A DNA stretch of 64,000 nucleotides from Leptospira kanakyensis (GTDB lineage Bacteria > Spirochaetota > Leptospiria > Leptospirales > Leptospiraceae), in contig NZ_RQFG01000005.1 of NCBI RefSeq assembly GCF_004769235.1, positions 1,302,001-1,366,000 of the forward strand. The letters are read 5' to 3'. The position numbers were made by a program, and so were the translations under genes. Below the pieces are notes generated by a model. That model saw nothing but the letters and a program-made list of their open reading frames with translations. It searched no databases and was not told the origin of the DNA. This document shows positions 19,574-29,439 of the stretch, one piece after another (position 1 is the first letter of the stretch; every line of letters begins with the position of its first letter).

Positions 19574-22108
19574 ATGATGACACAAGATCCTTATCATTTA
19601 ATCGGAAATTATAAAACAATTCCTGGAGTTTATGACGAACTCTATGATGCTGATGGTCAGATCCGAAACAAATATAAGTTCTTAGTCAAATCTTTTCAAG
19701 AACTTGGACCAGCAGAACTTGTCAATCGTAGACGTGATACGGATCGTATTCTTAGAGAGAATGGTGTTACGTACAATTTATACCAATCGGACTCACCAGA
19801 AGCTAAGGAAAGGCCTTGGGATTTGGATTTGTTTCCTTTGGTTATGGAAAGTGAAGAGTGGCGTGTTTTAGAAAGAGGGTTAAACCAACGCGCGGATTTA
19901 CTCGATGCCCTTGTCAGAGATGTTTATTCCAAAAGACGCCTGTTATACGAAAAAAAAATTCCTCCAGAAATTCTTTTTAATGAAACTTCTTTTTTGCGGG
20001 CTTGTGATGGGATGTATGATTCCAATCACTTCCTAACGAAAAACCCAGCACTTTTATTTTTTGTATGTGATTTGATTCGTGCAGCTGATGGCAACTTTTA
20101 TGTTTTAAATGATCGGGTACAAGCTCCTTCGGGTTCCGGTTATTCATTAGAAAATCGAATTGTATTATCTCGAATTTTTCCAAGTATGTACCGCGATGCG
20201 ATGGTGCATCGTGTTGCCGTTTATTTTCGTTCACTCCGTAAATCATTAACTCAACTTGCAGGTGTTACTGGGCGTGAACCAGTGATTGTTTTGTTAACAC
20301 CTGGGCCATCCAATGAAACGTATTTTGAACATGCTTATCTTGCTGGATATTTAGGTTATACACTTGTACAAGGTGAAGACCTAACGGTTAGAAAAAATAA
20401 AGTGTATATGAAAACCGTGGAAGGTTTACAACAGATCGATTTGATTTTGCGCCGTGTTGATGATGATTTTATGGATCCTTTGGAATTAAGAGGGGATTCA
20501 CTTTTGGGAGTTCCTGGACTTTTGGAATCAGTTCGGTCGGGTCATGTCAAAATTGCCAATCCGATTGGGACAGGGTTTTTAGAAAATCGTGCACTATTAC
20601 CTTTTTATTCTGATCTATGTCGTTTTTATTTAGGGGAAGATTTAATCCTTCCGATGGCACCAACCTATTGGATGGGAACGAAAGAACATTTTCAATTGGT
20701 ACTACAAAATCCGGAAAAATATGTTTTTAAAACTGTCTCACGCACAGATGAAGAAAAACCTGTTACCTTTATCGAACTGAGTGGAGATAGAAAAGATTCG
20801 TTTTTACAAAAATTAAAATCGTTTCCCAATCGCTTTATTGCACAAGAAATGATTGCATCTGCCACCGTACCAGTATTAGGCGAAAATGGTTTTCGGCCAG
20901 GTAGAGCGATTATGCGAACCTTTGTTTCCTCCTCCGGCTCTGGTTACCAAACGATGGCTGGTGGTTTAGTAAGAGTTTCCCCTTCTTTGGATGATTTTTT
21001 CATTACGAGTCAAAGAGGAGCTTGGAGTAAAGACCTTTGGGTACTCGCAACAGAAACACAAAAAGAAGAATCCTTACTTGTGACAAAATCAGACCAAGTG
21101 ATGATTTCCAGAAAAAGTTCCGGAGTCCCTAGTCGTGTGGCTGATAATTTATTCTGGTTAGCAAGGTATTTGGAACGATCAGAAAACCAAACAAGAGTCA
21201 TACGAGAAGCAGTTTATAAAATTTTACAAGTAGAAGATGGTTACGAAAGAGAATCTTTAGAAAATTCGTTAAAATTAGTAACTCATGTCACTAATAGTTA
21301 TCCTGGATTTCTAGGTGATGATGCAAGTGAGTTATTTTTAAATCCATTTTCTGAATTACAAAGATTGACTTCGGATCGCGGAGTAGTGGGAAGTTTAGCA
21401 TTTCATTTACGAAGTTTGGTAATTGCTTCGAAATCGGTTCGAGATCGTTTGTCCGATGATATGAAAAAGATTCTTCTCCATTTAGAAGATCAGTCCCAAC
21501 ATGAAATTGATTCGTATGACCAAATCATCGATTTTTTACAGAAGATTGTGTTGAATTTATCATCTCTAACAGGTTTATCTTTTGAAAATATGAGTCGGGA
21601 AGCGGGATGGTATTTCCTCAATCTAGGCCGCCGGATTGAAAGATCGATTAACATGATTTTGATGTTACAAGGTATGATTCGTTGGGATAGTTTTAGAGAC
21701 AAAGCTTCTTTTGAAACTTTTTTACGTATCAATGACATTCGCTTAACATATAATAGACGGTATAGCGGAAAAATCGACCAAGAGTCTGTGTTGGATATTC
21801 TATTATTTGATACCACAAACCCTAGATCATTTGCTTATCAGTTAGAACAAATCAATTCAGACATTAAGTTTTTACCAGGAAAAAATGAAAAAGTCGTGTA
21901 TTCAGAAGATCGTGCTGCCTTACAACTTTATACTCACTTTAAAATGAAAGATATCTCTATCTTCTTTGAGTCGGAGAACCCGTTGGAATCTGTTTCCATT
22001 TGGTTAGAAGAACTTCATAACCATTTGAAAAATTTATCTGACGCATTAGCCTCACGATACTTTAACTATACCGAAGAACAAACAAGGATCGGTGATGGTA
22101 ATGGCTGA
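19574..22108 (+). CDS. Fused circularly permuted ATP-grasp and alpha-E protein
   Basis: The 844-aa protein fuses both functions already encoded by the first two genes of the operon. Residues ~1-495 are an ATP-grasp module (LERGLNQRADLLDALVRDVY, QAPSGSGYSLENR, MAGGLVRV, SKDLWVL) and ~515-844 an alpha-E module (GVPSRVADNLFWLARYLERSENQTR). The glycine-rich loop found in the first ATP-grasp protein is replaced here by VSRTDEEKPV, and GGGSKD by GAWSKD, so ATP binding or specificity probably differs. It starts immediately after the previous stop and its end overlaps the next gene. Confidence 0.9.
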   Translation: MMTQDPYHLIGNYKTIPGVYDELYDADGQIRNKYKFLVKSFQELGPAELVNRRRDTDRILRENGVTYNLYQSDSPEAKERPWDLDLFPLVMESEEWRVLERGLNQRADLLDALVRDVYSKRRLLYEKKIPPEILFNETSFLRACDGMYDSNHFLTKNPALLFFVCDLIRAADGNFYVLNDRVQAPSGSGYSLENRIVLSRIFPSMYRDAMVHRVAVYFRSLRKSLTQLAGVTGREPVIVLLTPGPSNETYFEHAYLAGYLGYTLVQGEDLTVRKNKVYMKTVEGLQQIDLILRRVDDDFMDPLELRGDSLLGVPGLLESVRSGHVKIANPIGTGFLENRALLPFYSDLCRFYLGEDLILPMAPTYWMGTKEHFQLVLQNPEKYVFKTVSRTDEEKPVTFIELSGDRKDSFLQKLKSFPNRFIAQEMIASATVPVLGENGFRPGRAIMRTFVSSSGSGYQTMAGGLVRVSPSLDDFFITSQRGAWSKDLWVLATETQKEESLLVTKSDQVMISRKSSGVPSRVADNLFWLARYLERSENQTRVIREAVYKILQVEDGYERESLENSLKLVTHVTNSYPGFLGDDASELFLNPFSELQRLTSDRGVVGSLAFHLRSLVIASKSVRDRLSDDMKKILLHLEDQSQHEIDSYDQIIDFLQKIVLNLSSLTGLSFENMSREAGWYFLNLGRRIERSINMILMLQGMIRWDSFRDKASFETFLRINDIRLTYNRRYSGKIDQESVLDILLFDTTNPRSFAYQLEQINSDIKFLPGKNEKVVYSEDRAALQLYTHFKMKDISIFFESENPLESVSIWLEELHNHLKNLSDALASRYFNYTEEQTRIGDGNG

Positions 22109-22982
22109 TTTTAAAGTAATTCATAAAACTAAATATAGTTATGATGATACAGTTGCTTATTGTCATAATATGGCGCACATGTATCCTTTGACGTCACCAC
22201 ACCAAGATTGTTTTAGAACTCATGTGACTGTGAATCCTAAACCAGTTGTTTCTTCATTTCGTAGGGATTATTTTGGAAACCAGGTATTTCTTTTTTCGGT
22301 AGAAGATCCCCACCGTTTTTTAGAAGTAGTTGTTGAGTCAACCGTAAGAACTCACCAATCACTTGGCATTGATTTATATAAATCAACTCCTTGGGAAAGT
22401 ATACATTCACTCATTCATGAATCAACATTAGATGCGGATATTTTATCGATTGAATATATCCAACCATCATCGTTTATAGCAGCAAAAGATAGTTATTCAG
22501 AATTTGCACGAATGTTTTTTACAGATGGAAAACCTGTTTTTGCTGCGGCTTTGGAGATGACCACCTATATCTATCAAACTTTCCAATACGATCCAAAGGC
22601 AACAAGTATCAATACGCCGATTGATCAAGTTCTAAACGAAAAAAAAGGTGTGTGCCAAGATTTTTCGCATTTGATGATTGCCGCCTTACGTTCATTAAAG
22701 ATTCCCACTCGTTATGTAAGTGGATATTTAGAAACATTACCTCCTCCCGGTACAGAAAAATTACAAGGAAGTGACGCTACACATGCTTGGGTTTCTGTCT
22801 ATTGCCCTACGTTTGGATGGATGGATTTTGATCCTACCAATGGAAAAATCATTACCGAAGAATACATCATCACGGCAATTGGAAGAGACTATGCGGATGT
22901 TTCCCCATTAAAAGGGATTTTGTTTGGTGGTGGAAAACATAAATTAAAAGTCGAAGTTGATGTGATTCGTGAATTAATATGA
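22095..22982 (+). CDS. Transglutaminase-like protease family protein
   Basis: The 295-aa protein has an N-terminal beta domain and a transglutaminase core with an intact triad: KGVCQDFSH near residue 186, THAWVSVY near 228 and DFDPTNG near 244. It is a second, free-standing relative of the N-terminal domain of the 1085-aa protein. In this family such enzymes are predicted to hydrolyse or transfer amide bonds made by the neighbouring ligases. GTG 22092, ATG 22095 and ATG 22101 are possible starts; AAGGAT six bases before 22095 favours that one. It overlaps the preceding gene by 14 nt and closes the operon. Confidence 0.9.
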   Translation: MVMADFKVIHKTKYSYDDTVAYCHNMAHMYPLTSPHQDCFRTHVTVNPKPVVSSFRRDYFGNQVFLFSVEDPHRFLEVVVESTVRTHQSLGIDLYKSTPWESIHSLIHESTLDADILSIEYIQPSSFIAAKDSYSEFARMFFTDGKPVFAAALEMTTYIYQTFQYDPKATSINTPIDQVLNEKKGVCQDFSHLMIAALRSLKIPTRYVSGYLETLPPPGTEKLQGSDATHAWVSVYCPTFGWMDFDPTNGKIITEEYIITAIGRDYADVSPLKGILFGGGKHKLKVEVDVIRELI

Positions 22983-23093
22983 ATGTTCTTTTTTAATTGC
23001 CCTCCTACCTATCTGTTTTTTAAAAACTAAGATTTATCAAGTTTCACTAGCCAGAAAAATCAGTTTTGAGAGTCTGATATATAAGTAAACTCT

Positions 23094-26000
23094 ATGATTG
23101 AATCAATTGTTGCCTATTCCATTCAAAACAAATTTAAGGTAATGGGTGTCGCTTTAGTTTTTTGTTTGGTAGGAATTGTAAATGCATTTCATTTACCTAT
23201 CGATGCAGTGCCTGATGTTACAAATGTTCAGGTCACGGCAGTAACATCGTCTCCTGCACTCACTCCATTTGAAGTAGAACAATTCATAACTTACCCTATT
23301 GAATTAAAGTTAAATGGAATCCCTGGTGCTACGGAAATAAGATCCATTTCTCGTGCCGGAGTGAGTTCTGTATCTGTGATCTTTGAAGATGGAACAGATA
23401 TTTGGTTCGCAAGACAGATCGTGAATGAACGATTGAAGTTAGTTGATGCAGAAATTCCTCCTGAATATGGTAAACCGGAATTAGCACCGGTTGCCACAGC
23501 TTTAGGTGATATTTATGAATTTATATTAACATCAGAAAATCATAACGAAACAGAATTACGTAGTTATATCGATTGGGATCTTTCCAAAAAAATTAAAAGT
23601 GTTCCTGGAGTCATCGAGGTAAATACTTTAGGTGGATCTCTTAAACAATATCAAATATTAATCGATCCTAGAAGATTGCAGGTTCATAATCTAACAATTT
23701 CAGAAATTTTAGATAACTTAAAAACAGCTAACTTTAATACAGGTGGTGGATATGTTCAAAAAGATTATGAACAACTTGTCATTAGAGGTGAAGGTCAGTT
23801 TGAAGGAATTGACGAAATCAAAAGAGTCGCGGTAAGAACTGCAAACGATGGAATTCCGCTGTTATTGGGTCAAATTGCAACGGTAAAAGAAGGGCCAGCA
23901 TTACGTTTTGGAATTGCAACTAAAAATGGAAAGGAAGTGGTTGCTGCCACTGTCATTATGCTTCTCGGCGAAAACTCCCGCGAAGTAGTAGGAGATGTAA
24001 AACAAAGAATCGATGAGATTCGTGCTACACTTCCTCAAGGAATGAAAATTGAACCGTTTTATGATAGGTCTGAGTTTATCAATCGTGCCTTAAAAACAGT
24101 TTTTATCAATCTTACAGAGGGTGCTATTTTAGTATTTTTTGCTTTGATATTTACTCTTGGTACTGCCAAAGGTGGGATACTCGTTGCATTAGCAATTCCA
24201 GTTTCTATGTTAGTTGCCGTTATATTTATGAAATATATCGGGGTAGTAGGGAATTTAATGTCTTTGGGGGCTCTGGATTTTGGTTTGTTAGTGGATGGTT
24301 CCATTGTGATGTTAGAATCTGTGTTAGCTGGCTTCTATGTGGGTAGAAAAAAGTTTAACCGTCCAATGAATGAAGATGAAATCAAAAATATTACCGAAGG
24401 TATCATTTTAGAAAGATGCCAAAAAGTCGGTAAGGCAGCAGCATTTTCAGTTGCTATCATTATGTTAGTGTATTTACCTCTGATGGTTTTAGAGGGAGTG
24501 GAAGGACGAATGTTCCGTCCAATGGCAATCACTGTAGCCTTAGCTCTTGCAAGTGCCCTTGTATTTTCTATTACAGTATTTCCAGCAAGCCTTGCTATTT
24601 TTTATAAAAGACCTTTTATTCATAAAGCTCATGCTTGGGAAAAAATTGAAGAATATTACGTTCTACTTTTAAACTGGGGAAGCAAAAGAAAAAAGAAAAT
24701 TTTATCTTTCTCATTACTTTTAGTAATCGTTTCTTTTTTTCTCGGTTCTTATTTGGGATCAGAATTTTTACCTAGGATAGATGAAGGGGAAATCGAAATT
24801 GATGCGAAACGATTACCTTCGACTGCAATTGATTATTCCAAAGATCTAAATAAAGATATAGAAAAAATATTAAAGCCGTTTCCAGAAATTTCTAGTGTTG
24901 TTTCGCGAGTGGGGCGTGGTGAATCTGCTGCAGAACCATTAGGTACTGAAGAAACTTCTGTTATGGTGAAACTATCACCAAAAAAAAATTGGGTGAATGC
25001 TAATTCAAGAGAAGAACTAATGAATGTTCTAAAGGAAAAATTAAATTCAGCAATTCCTTCCACTTACTTTAGTATGTCCCAACCTATTGAAAACCGAGTG
25101 AATGCACTGCTTACTGGTTCTAAGGCTGATGTGGTTCTTAAAATTTATGGTGATGATTTACAAACATTAAAAACACAAGCAGACAAAGTTGCAGCGGTTC
25201 TGACAAAAATAGAAGGAACAGGTGATTTACGCGTTCAACGTTTGTTAGGTCTGCCTATGTTACAGATTAATACAAATTATGATCATATGGCTCGTTATGG
25301 AGTTACTGCATCGGAAATTTTGCGGACTGTAGAGATGATGAGAGTTGGTTCTACCGCAGGTAAAATATTTGAAGGTGCGAGAAGATATGATTTAGTATTA
25401 AGATTAGATTTACAAGCCAAAGATATCGATTCAGTTCGAAATATACCCATCATGACATCTCGAGGAACCACGGTTCCACTTGCTCAAGTGGCAGACATTG
25501 ATATCCTTGATTCTGCTTCAGCGATTTATCGAGAAGGATTAAAACGAAGAATTTTTGTAGAAGTGAACATTCGTGGAAGGGATCTCGTTGGTTATATCAA
25601 TGAAGCCAAAAAGAAAACGGAATTCATTCAAAACGCTTTGCCCGAAGGATATGAAATTGAATGGGGAGGGCAGTTTGATAACTTTGTTCGTGCGAGAGAC
25701 CGATTGGTTCTTGTCGTTCCCGTCGCCCTTGCAATTATATTTTTTATGTTAATCGCTGCATTTGAAAGTGTGTATTATGCCGTCGGTGTTTTTTCCGTAG
25801 TTCCTCTTGCTGCAGCAGGAGGTATACTCGGTTTGTTAATTCGTGGACTACCATTTAGTATTCCAGCTGCCGTTGGATTTATTGCAGTGAGTGGGATTGC
25901 TGTTTTGAACGGAGTTGTTTATGCTTCGACTTTGAAAGATGAAATTAAATCTGGCGTTGGTATTGATAAAGCGGTTGTCTCCGCTGGAATTTTATCCTTA

Positions 26001-26315
26001 CGTCCTGTTCTCACTACAGAGTTTATTGCAGCGATTGGATTTTTGCCAATGGCACTATCAACAATGGCAGGAGCAGAAGTTCAAAGACCTCTTGCGACAG
26101 TAGTCATCTTTGGTGTGTTAGTTGCTACGGCGCTTTCAAGATTGGTTCTACCGTTTGTTATGGAATCGCTTTTGAAGTTGGATGAAAAAAGAAAATTGGT
26201 AAAGGAAGAAAATCGAATCAGTCGAAGTTCCAAACTCATTCAGATAGACATAGGTGAGGATGGTGACGAACCAGAGCCACCGTTAGCAACTCCAAAGAAC
26301 CAAAAGCGTAAGTAG
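23094..26315 (+). CDS. Heavy-metal-type RND efflux transporter (CzcA/CusA family)
   Basis: The 1073-aa inner membrane pump has 12 expected membrane segments and two large periplasmic loops. The start ([20 protein letters not shown]...[14 protein letters not shown]) is typical of HME-RND proteins. The fourth-helix proton relay motif reads [16 protein letters not shown], with the Asp, Asp and Glu of CzcA-like metal pumps. It would export divalent or monovalent metal ions using the proton gradient. No periplasmic adaptor (CzcB) or outer membrane (CzcC) gene is beside it, which is unusual. A 111-nt gap separates it from the upstream operon. Confidence 0.93.
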   Translation: MIESIVAYSIQNKFKVMGVALVFCLVGIVNAFHLPIDAVPDVTNVQVTAVTSSPALTPFEVEQFITYPIELKLNGIPGATEIRSISRAGVSSVSVIFEDGTDIWFARQIVNERLKLVDAEIPPEYGKPELAPVATALGDIYEFILTSENHNETELRSYIDWDLSKKIKSVPGVIEVNTLGGSLKQYQILIDPRRLQVHNLTISEILDNLKTANFNTGGGYVQKDYEQLVIRGEGQFEGIDEIKRVAVRTANDGIPLLLGQIATVKEGPALRFGIATKNGKEVVAATVIMLLGENSREVVGDVKQRIDEIRATLPQGMKIEPFYDRSEFINRALKTVFINLTEGAILVFFALIFTLGTAKGGILVALAIPVSMLVAVIFMKYIGVVGNLMSLGALDFGLLVDGSIVMLESVLAGFYVGRKKFNRPMNEDEIKNITEGIILERCQKVGKAAAFSVAIIMLVYLPLMVLEGVEGRMFRPMAITVALALASALVFSITVFPASLAIFYKRPFIHKAHAWEKIEEYYVLLLNWGSKRKKKILSFSLLLVIVSFFLGSYLGSEFLPRIDEGEIEIDAKRLPSTAIDYSKDLNKDIEKILKPFPEISSVVSRVGRGESAAEPLGTEETSVMVKLSPKKNWVNANSREELMNVLKEKLNSAIPSTYFSMSQPIENRVNALLTGSKADVVLKIYGDDLQTLKTQADKVAAVLTKIEGTGDLRVQRLLGLPMLQINTNYDHMARYGVTASEILRTVEMMRVGSTAGKIFEGARRYDLVLRLDLQAKDIDSVRNIPIMTSRGTTVPLAQVADIDILDSASAIYREGLKRRIFVEVNIRGRDLVGYINEAKKKTEFIQNALPEGYEIEWGGQFDNFVRARDRLVLVVPVALAIIFFMLIAAFESVYYAVGVFSVVPLAAAGGILGLLIRGLPFSIPAAVGFIAVSGIAVLNGVVYASTLKDEIKSGVGIDKAVVSAGILSLRPVLTTEFIAAIGFLPMALSTMAGAEVQRPLATVVIFGVLVATALSRLVLPFVMESLLKLDEKRKLVKEENRISRSSKLIQIDIGEDGDEPEPPLATPKNQKRK

Positions 26316-26402
26316 ATTATCCGCTTTCAAGTTGTTGGAAGTATGAACTTTTGGTTTAAAAAAATTGGCTTTTGTTAGGAGTGATTGTGTTTCCGGTGAA
26401 AC

Positions 26403-26480
26403 TGTGATAAGAGGTAGTCATTGGGCGGCGGGTCTAGTTCCCCACCCTACGGTCGGGCGGGGATATTATATTCCCACCCG
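26403..26480. repeat. Dispersed GC-rich intergenic repeat, copy A
   Basis: A ~78-bp GC-rich segment containing GGCGGGTCTAGTTCCCCACCC followed by TCGGGCGGGGATA, nearly the same as 63859-63936 in direct orientation (most bases match). The second half can fold back on itself (GGGCGGGGATA against TATTCCCACCCGC). It sits between the RND gene and the end of the ArsC-like gene. The identity of the repeat family is unknown to me. Confidence 0.7.
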
Positions 26481-26489
26481 CACCCAGCA

Positions 26490-26852
26490 TTACCCCAACT
26501 TCCCCTTCCACTCCTCTTCCTTAAACCCTACCAAAAACCAACCATCCCCCACAACAAAGGGTCTCTTAACCAAGTTTCCATTGGCAGCTAGTTCTTTATA
26601 AATTTGTTCTTCCGAAAGAGTTCCTAATTTTTCCTTCCAATTGCCTTCGCGGTAATCTTTTCCTGATGTATTAAACAGTTTTTTTATATCACCTAAGTAT
26701 TGTTTTGCTTTTTTTAATTCGGCAACAGAGGGAGCAGTTTCGCGGATGGGAATTTGTTGGAATTCAACTTTTTTTGATTTTAGAAATTTCAGAGCATTGC
26801 GGCAGGTACTACAACCTGAATATTCGTAAACTTTGGGATTGGAACGACTCAT
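26490..26852 (-). CDS. ArsC/Spx/MgsR-family thioredoxin-fold protein
   Basis: The 120-aa protein begins VYEYSGCSTCRNALKFLKSKKVEF, with a CxxC redox pair near residues 14-17, and ends with RPFVVGDGWFLVGFKEEEW, the pattern of the YffB/Spx/arsenate reductase-like family. True Spx regulators bind RNA polymerase; arsenate reductases use the first Cys. Nothing here decides between them, and no ars genes are adjacent. It is divergent from murB and ends beside repeat copy A. Confidence 0.85.
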   Translation of the reverse strand: MSRSNPKVYEYSGCSTCRNALKFLKSKKVEFQQIPIRETAPSVAELKKAKQYLGDIKKLFNTSGKDYREGNWKEKLGTLSEEQIYKELAANGNLVKRPFVVGDGWFLVGFKEEEWKGKLG

Positions 26853-26902
26853 AGAACTGATTTTCTTACTTACGATTTTTGCGGAAACTTTTTATTGGAA
26901 CT

Positions 26903-27997
26903 ATGTTGGTTCAAAACGATTTCCCCTTGGCCCCACTCACAACATTCCAGTTGGGAGGTGAGGCAAAATATCTCATCGTTATCAAAACAACGGAAGACTT
27001 AAGCCGGGCTCTCGATTTTTGTAAAAAAGAAAACCAACCTTTTTTCATTTTAGGCGGTGGATCCAATACTGTGTTCCGAGATTCTGGTTTTCCTGGTGTT
27101 GTCCTCCAGATGTTAATCCCTGGAATTCGTTGTATGGATACAAATGACGACCATACCATTTTTCAAGTAGGTGCCGGTGTTCCTTGGGATCAATTTGTTG
27201 AATACACAGTAAAACAAGGATTAGCTGGTATTGAGTGCCTTTCAGGAATTCCAGGTTCTGTGGGTGCATCCCCCATCCAAAATATTGGAGCTTATGGCCA
27301 GGAAGTAAAAGATTCTATTTTAAAAGTAGAATGTATGAATCCAGCGGGAGAGATAATCAATCTTTCTAACGAAAATTGTAAGTTTAAATATCGTAATAGT
27401 GAATTCAAATCGGGTATCTATAAAGATTGGATTGTTGTTTCAGTCACTTTCCAATTGTCCAAAGTAAATCCCCTTTGTTTACGTTATCCAGAAGTAAAAA
27501 AAGTTTGGGAAAACTATCATACCAACGAAAGTATCATTTCGAAACAAGAGACAACTAACTTTGATTCGAGAGTAAAAGAAATGGAGACACTCAGAAATTT
27601 GGTGATCCAACTACGGAAGAAAAAATCCATGGTTTTAGATCTAGCGGATCCCAATACCCGATCGGCAGGTTCTTTTTTTACAAACCCCATCCTATCGGAT
27701 CAGGAAACGGAAAGGTTTATAGAAACTGCAAAAAAACATGGATTCCAAAATCCACCCGTTTATCCCGAGTCGCAAGGATTCAAAAAAATTTCCGCAGCCT
27801 GGCTCATTGAAAACTCAGGAATCCAAAAAGGAACCAAATATCCTGGGGGAGTTGGGATCTCAGAGAACCATTGTTTGGGTCTAATTAATATAGCGGGAAC
27901 TACAACCGCGCTTTTGGAAATGGCGGAATCAGTCAGACAAACCGTATTTGATAAATTTTTTGTTCGATTGGAAATGGAACCGGTTGTTCGGCCATAA
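26903..27997 (+). CDS. murB: UDP-N-acetylmuramate dehydrogenase MurB
   Basis: MurB reduces UDP-GlcNAc-enolpyruvate to UDP-MurNAc in cytoplasmic peptidoglycan synthesis, using FAD and NADPH. The ~364-aa protein shows the FAD-binding LGGGSNTVF motif, SGIPGSVGASPIQNIGAYG, YRNSEFK, the catalytic serine region RSAGSFFTNP near 255, and a late catalytic Glu in RLEMEPV. The open frame begins with a TTG at 26879, but ATG 26903 follows TTGGAAC and starts at the usual position. The next gene, mltG, also acts on peptidoglycan. Confidence 0.95.
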   Translation: MLVQNDFPLAPLTTFQLGGEAKYLIVIKTTEDLSRALDFCKKENQPFFILGGGSNTVFRDSGFPGVVLQMLIPGIRCMDTNDDHTIFQVGAGVPWDQFVEYTVKQGLAGIECLSGIPGSVGASPIQNIGAYGQEVKDSILKVECMNPAGEIINLSNENCKFKYRNSEFKSGIYKDWIVVSVTFQLSKVNPLCLRYPEVKKVWENYHTNESIISKQETTNFDSRVKEMETLRNLVIQLRKKKSMVLDLADPNTRSAGSFFTNPILSDQETERFIETAKKHGFQNPPVYPESQGFKKISAAWLIENSGIQKGTKYPGGVGISENHCLGLINIAGTTTALLEMAESVRQTVFDKFFVRLEMEPVVRP

Positions 27998-28042
27998 AAA
28001 AGATTTGGTAATTGTCGATATAACAATGAGAATGGGGATGGA

Positions 28043-29065
28043 ATGAACTCGAAACTTAAAAAATACCTGATTCTTTCAGGACTTGGTGTTTCCTTATTAT
28101 TGGTTTTAGCTCTGATTGGTTTTTTCGTTATTGATGAAATCAAAGGTGGAGCTGTTGGTGATGGTCAAAATAAATATGAACTCATCATTGATTCAGGAGA
28201 ACCATCATCAAGTGTAGTGCGAGAGTTAGCTGCTGCAGGAATGATCAAATCTTCCGTATACTTTAACTATTTGATGAAGTTTACAAGGGCAGGAAACAAA
28301 ATTAAACAAGGTGTATACGACATCAACGACGGTATGAGTTCTCGTAAAATTCTGGATGTAATCATTTCAGGAAAAGTAAAATTAGTCAATTTTACGGTTC
28401 CAGAAGGATATAACAATCGCCAGATCGGAGATTTGTTAGTTTCTAAAAAACTTGCCATCTCACGCGAAGAGTTTTTAAAAGTAACCCAAAGTCCCGCACT
28501 TCTTACCAAATACAATATCCCCGCAAAAACTTTAGAAGGTTATTTATTTCCAGAAACATATTCTGTTCCGCTAAACTATCCTTTAGAAAGAATTACGGAA
28601 ATGATGATCAAAAGATTCTATAAAAAATTAGAATCGATACCAGAAGCAAAAGATATCAAACCTGCTGACCTTCATTTTCGTGTGGTTTTGGCTTCGATTG
28701 TCGAAAGAGAAGCTGTTAGAAAAGAAGAAAGGCCGATGATGGCAGGTGTATTTTTAACTAGGATTGAAAAAAATATCAATTTGGAATCCTGTGCCACCAT
28801 CCAATACTTATTTGATAAACCCAAAAAAAGACTATTTGAATCAGATCTTAAAATAGTTTCACCTTACAATACTTATATTAACGGTGGATGGCCTCCTGGA
28901 CCAATTTCTAATCCCGGTTTACCTGCGTTAGAAGCTTCCTTTAAACCAATGAAATCTGATAAATTATTCTTTTTGTTAAAACCAGATGGCTCCCATTATT
29001 TTTCCGCGACATTCAAAGAACATTTGGAAGCAAAAAAGAAGTTCATAGATGTTTTGTATCAATAA
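28043..29065 (+). CDS. mltG: Endolytic transglycosylase MltG
   Basis: MltG cleaves nascent glycan strands and sets their length. The 340-aa protein has an N-terminal membrane anchor (LILSGLGVSLLLVLALIGFFVI), a LysM-like region, and the catalytic domain with IVEREAV (catalytic Glu near 221), MMAGVFLTRI, and YNTYINGGWPPGPISNPG, all typical. It is an inner-membrane protein with a periplasmic active domain. The gene lies 45 nt after murB. Confidence 0.94.
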   Translation: MNSKLKKYLILSGLGVSLLLVLALIGFFVIDEIKGGAVGDGQNKYELIIDSGEPSSSVVRELAAAGMIKSSVYFNYLMKFTRAGNKIKQGVYDINDGMSSRKILDVIISGKVKLVNFTVPEGYNNRQIGDLLVSKKLAISREEFLKVTQSPALLTKYNIPAKTLEGYLFPETYSVPLNYPLERITEMMIKRFYKKLESIPEAKDIKPADLHFRVVLASIVEREAVRKEERPMMAGVFLTRIEKNINLESCATIQYLFDKPKKRLFESDLKIVSPYNTYINGGWPPGPISNPGLPALEASFKPMKSDKLFFLLKPDGSHYFSATFKEHLEAKKKFIDVLYQ

Positions 29066-29123
29066 CAAATGCAATACCAAAATTAGATCATTGGTAATGA
29101 AACTTTTCTAAAATCAACCATCT

Positions 29124-29381
29124 ATGGATGAAAATATCGTTGAATTGAATATTGCGATCGGTGGGATTTCCAAAGAACTTTTGGATGTACAAAAAGCCTT
29201 AGAAGCCTACCGAGAGAAACAAAAGCGAAAAGAAGTTATCGACGAAGAAGCCATCACCTTTGTGACCAAAGCAGAACTTGTGATAGAAAAAGCGGAAAAG
29301 GGAGAACTTCCGTTGACTCCTGACCAGATCCGCCGGATCAAAAGTAACCTAGTAAAGATTCTAACAAAAATCAAAAGATAA
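29124..29381 (+). CDS. Small coiled-coil protein, unknown function
   Basis: An 85-aa charged, helical protein (VELNIAIGGISKELLDVQ, then KRKEVIDEEAITFVTKAELVIEKAEKGE) without signal or membrane segment. I do not recognise the family. It follows mltG by 58 nt and precedes a hairpin, so it may end the murB-mltG transcript. The regular codon use and lack of overlap with another gene support it being real. Confidence 0.65.
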   Translation: MDENIVELNIAIGGISKELLDVQKALEAYREKQKRKEVIDEEAITFVTKAELVIEKAEKGELPLTPDQIRRIKSNLVKILTKIKR

Positions 29382-29389
29382 TTAGATAA

Positions 29390-29419
29390 GGGTTACTCTC
29401 TCATTAAAGAAGATAACCC
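29390..29419 (+). terminator. Possible weak terminator
   Basis: GGGTTA and TAACCC pair across an 18-nt loop just after the small coiled-coil gene, followed by ATCTTTATAATTTT. The stem is only 6 bp, so it is a weak candidate that could serve the converging genes. Confidence 0.35.
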
Positions 29420-29439
29420 ATCTTTATAATTTTAATGAT

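Noticed and set aside
19574..22108. Frameshift joining two genes in the fused ATP-grasp/alpha-E protein
   Set aside because: The frame is continuous, and such fusions are a normal form of this family.
26365..26601. Plus-strand open frame of 78 codons
   Set aside because: It runs through repeat copy A and then antisense to the ArsC-like gene; low-complexity Pro/Thr/Ser sequence without family features.
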